27,947 nucleotides of DNA. Source: JBBQVS01 sp038211295. Lineage in GTDB: Bacteria > Chloroflexota > Ktedonobacteria > Ktedonobacterales > Ktedonobacteraceae. The stretch lies in contig JBBQVS010000053.1 in the NCBI GenBank assembly GCA_038211295.1, forward strand, positions 1-27,947. The letters run 5' to 3'. Below, piece by piece: positions 22,740-27,947 of this stretch. Both the position numbers and the translations under genes were made by a program. The notes under the pieces are model-generated. The model made no database searches. It saw only the letters and a program-made list of their open reading frames with translations, and had not been told where the DNA came from. How positions within the stretch are numbered: position 1 is the first letter of the stretch; the number at the start of each line of letters is the position of its first letter.

Positions 22740-24047
22740 TTATGCCTCGCTTACTCCGTCTGTCGGCCCTACCCAGACCTCATACTTACTCTCCCACCGC
22801 CAGCCAAACTTCGCCATTGCGAGCGCAGCCGCCCCATGTTTGCCCTTGCCCTCCAGCATGAGGCGGGGCCAGCCTGCCGCGATCCGTTCCAGCGTTTCGG
22901 GCCAAGAGTGAATACCGCCCAACGCGTCCGCCGCCTCGACACTACACGCACCAACCGCGCACGCTGCGGCAAGCGTCGCCTCCGGTGTCATGCCACGCAG
23001 TATCCCCAGCAGGAAACCCGCGATTGTGGCGTCGCCGGCACCAGTGGTTCCCACAACCTGGGTCGCGAAACATGGCGTCCACAACTCGCGGTTCGCCCAC
23101 CCCTGCGATTGCGCCGACTGCCGTGGCGCGGCATAGCCCATCTGGGCTATCATCCGACTATCAGCCGTACACAGGTACAGGCCGCGCTGCCCCAGTTTGA
23201 GGCCCACAATCTTCGCGCCCATACTCAAAAGGGCCTTCCCGATTTTCGTGATTACATCGGGCGTGATAACCTCTATCATGCTCCCACCCTTCGCCTTCGC
23301 AGTGTATTGCTCGAAAAGCGGACGGTGCAATAAGAAGAGTATCTCTTCGATGCTGGGCAGGAAAATATCCACATGAGGCAGAGTCGCGCCAAGAATAGCG
23401 GGCCAGTCGGCGCGGCCCGCTGGACTCATCGGGTCGGGCAACGAAAGGTCAAGCGAGGTTGTGACGCCCGTTGCCTTCGCCTGCCGAAAAAGCGTCGCCA
23501 GTTCTTCGCCATGAGCACGGTACATATTCGCCATGAGCGGCGGATAGCCAAAGTGAAAGAGCCGTGCGTTCGCCAGTTGATCGTAATACACGTCGCTGGC
23601 CCGAAACGTATCGTTGCAGCCGGGCGCGTGCAGTATAACTCGATCAGTATTAGGCGCACTGATAATCACCGAATACGAACTCTCCTCACCTGCGGCGACA
23701 ACCATACCCGTTGCTAGCTCAGGCTCGTGCGTGCGAATAATTTGCAGAATAGCCTGCCCGAACAGGTCATTGCCAACCTTGCCCATCAACTGCGTTTTCA
23801 CGCCCAACCTGTGCAGTGCCAGCCCTGTATTCGAGACCGGCCCACCCGTCGCAAGCAGTGCCTTGCCCGCCTCGATCAATCTCCCCGGCGCGAACGGCGT
23901 ATTTCCCGTCAATGTCGGAATAATGTCAAGGCAGATATGACCCGCCACAATCGCCTCGACAGGCTCCACCACGTCTAGCTTTGGCACGGGCAGCGGTTGC
24001 GTGTGTATCTCGGCTACGGGCGACGCGCTTTCATCGAATACGTTCAT
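22740..24047 (-). CDS. PfkB family carbohydrate kinase
   Basis: The 435-residue protein is a ribokinase-like sugar kinase. It shows AGHICLDIIP near 35-44, GGPVSNTGLALHRLG (68-82, PfkB motif 1 region) and the ATP/anion-hole signature GTTGAGDATIAGFL with catalytic base D339. It is about 100 residues longer than most PfkB kinases. About 30 residues lie before the first strand and the rest in loops. The ATG at 24047 follows GAGAGG with seven bases of spacing. The frame is open much further (to 24449), but those residues mirror the upstream dehydrogenase gene. It is the third gene of the operon, ten bases after the dehydrogenase. The substrate is unknown. Confidence 0.88.
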   Translation of the reverse strand: MNVFDESASPVAEIHTQPLPVPKLDVVEPVEAIVAGHICLDIIPTLTGNTPFAPGRLIEAGKALLATGGPVSNTGLALHRLGVKTQLMGKVGNDLFGQAILQIIRTHEPELATGMVVAAGEESSYSVIISAPNTDRVILHAPGCNDTFRASDVYYDQLANARLFHFGYPPLMANMYRAHGEELATLFRQAKATGVTTSLDLSLPDPMSPAGRADWPAILGATLPHVDIFLPSIEEILFLLHRPLFEQYTAKAKGGSMIEVITPDVITKIGKALLSMGAKIVGLKLGQRGLYLCTADSRMIAQMGYAAPRQSAQSQGWANRELWTPCFATQVVGTTGAGDATIAGFLLGILRGMTPEATLAAACAVGACSVEAADALGGIHSWPETLERIAAGWPRLMLEGKGKHGAAALAMAKFGWRWESKYEVWVGPTDGVSEA

Positions 24048-24057
24048 TTCGCGCCTC

Positions 24058-25218
24058 TCATTTCTGGCCCGCGAGTGGCACGACCTGCGCGGTACGCTGC
24101 GACGCAAGCGCAGCGGTGAAAAGCTCGTGACTTTGCCGTGTCTCCTCTGGCGTAACGCAAAAGAAGAGTTGCCGCATCGCGTCGGGGTGCGCCAGCTCGT
24201 CGCAGAACGCCGCCCACATCTGCAAAACCGAGTCGGAGAAGCCAAATTCAAAGATACCGCCCGTGATGCTGGGATACACCGATTGCGAGCCGAGGTCTTG
24301 CACCTGCCACGCCTGCGCGTCACCAGGCGTATACGGCAACGTTCGCAGCGTGCGCGGAAACTTCGTGCTGAACTCGGCGGAGAACGCGGTTCCCAATACA
24401 CGAATATACCAGGTGTTGCTCTCCCCCGGCGCGATGCGTTTGGTCTCAAGCGTCATCGGGAAGTGCTGCGCTCCCCGTTCCACTTCGCAAAACAGCGTCG
24501 CGTTATCCCACGTCTCGCACGGCACCAGCCGCCCCTGCGCGTCTGGTCGCTCCCTGACAATCTTCGAGAGTTGGGCGCGTACATTCTTAGGATACCAGCC
24601 CGCACGCAGTGGTACATGCAAAACGTGCATCCCCAGATCACCCATACACCCGTACTCACCATTGGTCGCGATACGCCGTTTCCAGTTGATCGGCTTGCGC
24701 GGGTCAAGGTCGCTACTGTGCAAAAAGCCAGCCTGTACCTCTAAGATTGTGCCGAAGCGTTCCTCACGCAGAAACTGGATAATCTTTTGCGCCCCAGGGA
24801 AAAAGGGTAGCTCGGACGAACAACGCACCAGCACATCGGGACGCGAACGTATCGCTGCCAGAATATGCGCGTTCGCCTCCAGGTCAATCCCGAACGGCTT
24901 TTCGCCGAAGAGGTGCTTACCAGCCTCGATGCACTCTATGTAAACCTGCTCGTGCAAATTGTGCGGAATAGCGCAATAAACGGCCTCGATAGCGGGCGCG
25001 TTGAGCAGGTCGTGATAGTCCTGCGTCACAACCTGAAGTGTCTCACCAAACGCGTCCGTGAACCAGTCAAGCGTCGCGGGGTTCGCATCACAAACACCAA
25101 TAATGCGCGGCGTCACATCCTGTTCCAGCAGGTGACACCAGCGTGCAACCGCGCTGGCGAACTCGCGTCCCATCAGGCCACAACCAATGATCCCGAAATT
25201 GATAATCCGTTTCTTCAT
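24058..25218 (-). CDS. Gfo/Idh/MocA family oxidoreductase
   Basis: The 386-residue NAD(P)-dependent dehydrogenase has the Rossmann loop GIIGCGLMG (9-17), the segment YCAIPHNLHEQ, and the family EKP motif with K107 (GEKPFG). The C-terminal half holds the alpha/beta sheet domain, with GCMGDLGMHVLH near the expected substrate histidine. Relatives oxidise sugars and cyclitols such as inositol or glucose. The ATG at 25218 follows AGAGGT; an in-frame TTG directly upstream is ignored. It lies five bases after the aldolase gene and ten before the kinase gene, in the same orientation. Confidence 0.9.
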   Translation of the reverse strand: MKKRIINFGIIGCGLMGREFASAVARWCHLLEQDVTPRIIGVCDANPATLDWFTDAFGETLQVVTQDYHDLLNAPAIEAVYCAIPHNLHEQVYIECIEAGKHLFGEKPFGIDLEANAHILAAIRSRPDVLVRCSSELPFFPGAQKIIQFLREERFGTILEVQAGFLHSSDLDPRKPINWKRRIATNGEYGCMGDLGMHVLHVPLRAGWYPKNVRAQLSKIVRERPDAQGRLVPCETWDNATLFCEVERGAQHFPMTLETKRIAPGESNTWYIRVLGTAFSAEFSTKFPRTLRTLPYTPGDAQAWQVQDLGSQSVYPSITGGIFEFGFSDSVLQMWAAFCDELAHPDAMRQLFFCVTPEETRQSHELFTAALASQRTAQVVPLAGQK

Positions 25219-25223
25219 CAAAT

Positions 25224-26060
25224 TTACCTCTGGTGCAATAGGTGCATCGCCTGCTGCGGAGTCGCGTCATCGTGAACAAGAGCCATCAACGCCCGCGTCA
25301 TCGCATCAGGTCGTTCATGTTGAATCACGTTACGCCCGTACACGATACCAGCCGCTCCCTGTCGCATCAGTTCATGAGTGCGCGTCACAATCTCGGCCTC
25401 TGACGCCTTACCGCCGCCACGCACCAGCACGGGCCGCCCACTCGCGACCTCGACCACTCTATGATACTCGCCCACATCGTCGCACGGGTCTGCCTTGATG
25501 ATGTCCGCGCCCAGCTCAACCGCCTGTCGCACAAGCGGAAGTATCTTCTCAAGGTCGCCATCGACCATGTAGCCGCCAGAGGTTGTGTTCGCCTGCATCA
25601 CCAGTGGCTCGATCATCAAAGGCATCCCATAGCGGTCACACTGTGGCTTGAGCCGACAAATGTTCTCGACACATTGGGCGTGCAGCTCTGGTTGTTCCGG
25701 CAACAATAGCAGGTTTACGACAACACACGCCGCGTCGAGCAGGAGGGCCTGCTCAACCGCGTTCTCGATGATGCGACTATACAGGAAGCGCGGCAACGTC
25801 TTTCCATAGACATTCGCAACGTCAGTTCGCAGCACCAGCGACGGCTTCGCCTTGCCTGCGTTGGCCTGTAACAGAGGCGCGAGGCCGGGCGTCAATTGAA
25901 TCGCGTCGGGACTCGCGGCGACAATCGTCGCAATCGCGTGACGCATATCCTCGATGCCGCTCAAAAACGAGCGTTCATTGAAAAAGCCATGATCGATAGC
26001 GACATCAAAGCACTTGCCATCAGCGGCAAGCAAGCGGTTCAAGCGGGCGGCGGCGTTCAT
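25224..26060 (-). CDS. DeoC/FbaB (DhnA)-type class I aldolase
   Basis: The 278-residue TIM-barrel protein has FDVAIDHGFF (18-27), ADIIKADPCDD with the probable Schiff-base lysine K189, VLVRGGGKA, and GIVYGRNVIQ forming the phosphate site. This is the pattern of FbaB, LsrF and IolJ/LacD-like enzymes, which cleave phosphorylated ketoses or related compounds. The ATG at 26060 follows CAGGAGAG. An 18-residue longer reading (from 26114) is not supported by a ribosome site. First gene of the operon with a dehydrogenase and a kinase. Confidence 0.87.
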   Translation of the reverse strand: MNAAARLNRLLAADGKCFDVAIDHGFFNERSFLSGIEDMRHAIATIVAASPDAIQLTPGLAPLLQANAGKAKPSLVLRTDVANVYGKTLPRFLYSRIIENAVEQALLLDAACVVVNLLLLPEQPELHAQCVENICRLKPQCDRYGMPLMIEPLVMQANTTSGGYMVDGDLEKILPLVRQAVELGADIIKADPCDDVGEYHRVVEVASGRPVLVRGGGKASEAEIVTRTHELMRQGAAGIVYGRNVIQHERPDAMTRALMALVHDDATPQQAMHLLHQR

Positions 26061-26150
26061 ACAATGCTCTCCTGAAAAATACTGTTTTGGTTTCTGTAGC
26101 GTAGTGTATATCACAACCCTGCGAAAAGCAAAAAGGGGTGAACAATGTTG

Positions 26151-26156
26151 TATAAT
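26151..26156 (+). promoter_or_regulatory. TATAAT box for zinc-ribbon gene
   Basis: A perfect TATAAT lies 36 bp before the ATG at 26192. No strong -35 is seen. The divergent aldolase operon must start in the same 131-bp gap; a weak minus-strand TTGCTT/TACACT pair with 17-bp spacing lies between about 26100 and 26135. Confidence 0.45.
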
Positions 26157-26191
26157 TTTCTTCGCTATAAAGAAAAGGTAGGGTAGACACG

Positions 26192-26431
26192 ATGAAAGCT
26201 AGAGGAACACAACCAGTTGGAACGCCGCCAGCGCAAGCGTGCCAGAATTGCCATGCGGAGGCCAAGTACCGCACATGGGAAAACGTTCATGGCGCACACG
26301 GCCCCCTCTCTGTCAGTTCAGATACCTTTATGGGTTCAACGCTGACCGCTCTGGTCTGCCGAAAGTGCGGCTATGTGCAGCTCTTCGTCAGCCCACAAAT
26401 GTATTATAACGGAGAGTTGCGCCTCACGTAA
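26192..26431 (+). CDS. Small zinc-ribbon protein
   Basis: The 79-residue product has two CxxC knuckles, C17-x2-C20 and C56-x2-C59. The second lies in VCRKCGYVQLF, a zinc-ribbon hallmark. No other domain is present, and I cannot name a family or role with confidence. AAGGTAGGG lies about nine bases before the ATG. Divergent from the aldolase operon. Confidence 0.72.
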   Translation: MKARGTQPVGTPPAQACQNCHAEAKYRTWENVHGAHGPLSVSSDTFMGSTLTALVCRKCGYVQLFVSPQMYYNGELRLT

Positions 26432-26465
26432 AGAATGTTTTACACGAGGATGATTTTAAGTCTGA

Positions 26466-26585
26466 AGAAACAGCCAACGCGCTAACACAAGTGCTACAGT
26501 TGGTGAGACATTAGGTCTTACAGAGGTAGAGGTACGGCAGACGCTAAATCGGAAAGGTTTGACGAAGGGCTTGCTAAAAGAGTAG
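26466..26585 (+). pseudogene. Possible remnant of a small HTH-like gene
   Basis: The frame from 26466 to the stop at 26583-26585 reads ...GETLGLTEVEVRQTLNRKG..., which resembles a short helix-turn-helix segment. It has no start codon, and the preceding coding-like stretch is in another frame. The evidence is slight; it may be chance. Confidence 0.2.
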
Positions 26586-26669
26586 GAAGAGCAAGATATT
26601 TTAGCTGTGCCATATTTTCACCGTAGCCTTGCGGCACCTTTGATGTTGCGTTAGTATAACACAACGGGA

Positions 26670-26697
26670 GCATGGCACGGGCAAGCCGCGCCACTAC
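26670..26697. repeat. REP-like imperfect palindrome
   Basis: A 28-base imperfect palindrome (GCATGGCACGG...GCCACTAC). On the minus strand it aligns with the arm of the mobA repeat (GTAG-GGCG-GGCT-GCCC-GCC pattern). It may be one copy of a dispersed palindrome family. Confidence 0.4.
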
Positions 26698-26739
26698 CAT
26701 ACTACTTATTACTTCTCCTTGCCCTCATATCGTCATCTC

Positions 26740-26776
26740 TACACTAAGGTTAGTGTACCTCTTACACTAGGGTGTG
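26740..26776. promoter_or_regulatory. Two operator-like palindromes spaced two helical turns
   Basis: TACACTAAGGTTAGTGTA (26740-26757) is a perfect 8-bp-arm palindrome. A weaker copy, ACACTAGGGTGT (26764-26775), follows, with centres 21 bp apart. This suggests cooperative binding of a dimeric regulator. They lie about 280 bp before cydA, in the 626-bp stretch 26432-27057 that otherwise shows no gene. Confidence 0.5.
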
Positions 26777-27057
26777 CTTCAACCCGCTTCTAGCCTCACT
26801 CCGCAGCTCATAAACTACCCTTTCTGGCTCGAAAACGACGCTGAATTTACCTTAATATCCCTATGGTATATACAGTATTTGCATTTCTGGCTATTCATGC
26901 TTGTGTTGCAGGTATATAAAATAGGGTGCAAGGTGCGGGATAAATCCTGATGTATAAACGGGGGGATAATGGCATACTATCAATGACACAAAAACATGAC
27001 GAACAAGACGTGTGGCGTCACATTTCCCTATCTATCCCTCCCGAAGGAGCGCATTCA

Positions 27058-27947
27058 ATGAGTGCAGAAACATTAGCTCGTCTACAATTTGGTACTACTA
27101 TCATCTATCACTATCTCTTTGTTCCGCTTACGCTTGGGCTAGTGTTGCTAGTAGCGATTATGGAAACTCTCTACGTTCGTAGTGGAAATACAGTCTATAA
27201 GCGCATGACCCAGTTCTGGGGCAAGCTCTTCGTCATCAATTTCGCGCTAGGCGTTATCACAGGTATTGTACAGGAATTTCAATTCGGCATGAACTGGTCC
27301 AGCTATTCGCGCTTCATCGGTGATGTCATCGGCGCGTCGCTGGCACTGGAAACCCTGCTCGCGTTCTTTATGGAGTCTACCTTCCTCGGCATCTGGTTGT
27401 TCGGGTGGGATCGTCTCTCGAAGAAGCTGCACCTCGCGGCAATCTGGCTCGTTGTACTGGGTTCGTACCTCTCGACCTTCTGGATTCTCGTCGCGAACTC
27501 GTTTATGCAGCATCCTGTCGGGTACGCGCTTCGCGATGGACATGCGGAAATGACCAATTTCTGGGCACTTATCACGAACCCAACCCTGGCCTATCAGACA
27601 CCGCACGTTGTCGCGGGCGCGATTACGACGGGGGCGTTCTTCGTCGTCGGTATCAGTGCCTATCACTTGCTCAAGAAGACAAAGGATCAAGAATTTTATC
27701 AGCGTTCAATGCGTATGGCTCTTGTCACCGCTCTGCTCTCTAGTATCGTTTCGGTGGTTGTCGGACACATCTATGGACAGTACGATATTCTGGCCCAGCC
27801 GATGAAGATGGCGGCGGCAGAGGCTATCTGGAACACGCAGCAGCCTGCCGCGCTTTCTCTGGTCGCTATTCCAGACCAGCTCGCGCACACAAATGTGTTC
27901 TCGATCAGTATTCCTTATCTGTTGAGCTTCCTTTCGGATTGGAGCTT
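27058..27947 (+). CDS. cydA: Cytochrome bd ubiquinol oxidase subunit I (5' part)
   Basis: The first 296 residues of CydA are present; the window ends before the stop. CydA carries the quinol site and the haems of a membrane oxidase that reduces oxygen to water. The N-terminus has LARLQFGTTIIYHYLFVPLTLG, with H18 equivalent to the E. coli haem ligand His19. EFQFGMNWSSYSRFIGD and LETLLAFFMESTFLGIW, with acidic residues of the proton path, follow. H183 (in TPHVVAGA) matches E. coli His186, and GHIYGQYDILAQPMKMAAAEA opens the Q-loop region. GAAGGAG seven bases upstream fixes the ATG at 27058. An in-frame ATG at 26983 would add 25 unneeded residues. cydB is expected next, outside the window. Confidence 0.95.
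   Translation, partial: MSAETLARLQFGTTIIYHYLFVPLTLGLVLLVAIMETLYVRSGNTVYKRMTQFWGKLFVINFALGVITGIVQEFQFGMNWSSYSRFIGDVIGASLALETLLAFFMESTFLGIWLFGWDRLSKKLHLAAIWLVVLGSYLSTFWILVANSFMQHPVGYALRDGHAEMTNFWALITNPTLAYQTPHVVAGAITTGAFFVVGISAYHLLKKTKDQEFYQRSMRMALVTALLSSIVSVVVGHIYGQYDILAQPMKMAAAEAIWNTQQPAALSLVAIPDQLAHTNVFSISIPYLLSFLSDWS

Noticed and set aside
24048..24449. N-terminal extension of the PfkB kinase frame to 24449
   Set aside because: The extension lies inside the dehydrogenase gene in another frame, is Arg/Ser-rich and has no kinase feature. A good ribosome site supports 24047.
26983..27057. Upstream in-frame ATG for cydA
   Set aside because: It adds 25 residues absent from the CydA family, and its ribosome site is poor compared with GAAGGAG before 27058.

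Overview
The window reads as chromosomal DNA from a high-GC bacterium, most likely a member of the Chloroflexota near Ktedonobacteria. This is an inference from gene content: a type 2 IPP isomerase, a UgtP/MGDG-synthase-type glycosyltransferase, a GT-C mannosyltransferase-like protein, a zinc-type L31, and a secreted propeller protein with 'FAEG...YLTxxNP...VERPxYF' repeats. No rRNA, tRNA or CRISPR array was recognised, so taxonomy cannot be fixed from the window alone.

Left edge (1-3150) is accessory. A folded segment (76-132) looks like the right end of an IS200/IS605 (TnpB) element. It abuts an AT-rich HNH-nuclease ORF that seems to have lost its 5' end. Next comes a striking non-coding block (632-885): an AT tract, many copies of the octamer GTAACGTT/AACGTTAC, a perfect 40-bp inverted repeat and a 22-bp direct repeat. 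It lies directly downstream of a large minus-strand prim-pol/RepA-type helicase gene. Together these look like the replication module of a plasmid or integrative element. I regard this as the most interesting part of the window.

3150-8900 holds a TetR-ABC exporter operon, an AlkA-type DNA glycosylase, a J-domain/beta-propeller fusion and a GT2 glycosyltransferase. 8900-14330 holds a SAMHD1-like HD phosphohydrolase (minus), a secreted seven-bladed propeller protein with four C-terminal repeats, and a Cof-type HAD phosphatase preceded by two strong hairpins. 14312-16790 (minus) holds a dual-specificity-type phosphatase, an MGDG-synthase-like glycosyltransferase and rpmE with its own promoter and terminator. 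17129-21951 (plus) holds purB, a GT-C membrane glycosyltransferase translationally overlapped with fni, and a small membrane protein. mobA follows, with a palindromic repeat embedded in its 5' coding region.

22740-26060 (minus) is a tight three-gene operon: a DeoC/DhnA-type aldolase, a Gfo/Idh/MocA dehydrogenase and a PfkB kinase. It probably forms an uncharacterised sugar or polyol catabolic pathway. The right edge carries a small zinc-ribbon protein, a 626-bp gene-poor region with two operator-like palindromes 21 bp apart, and the 5' part of cydA, cut by the window end.
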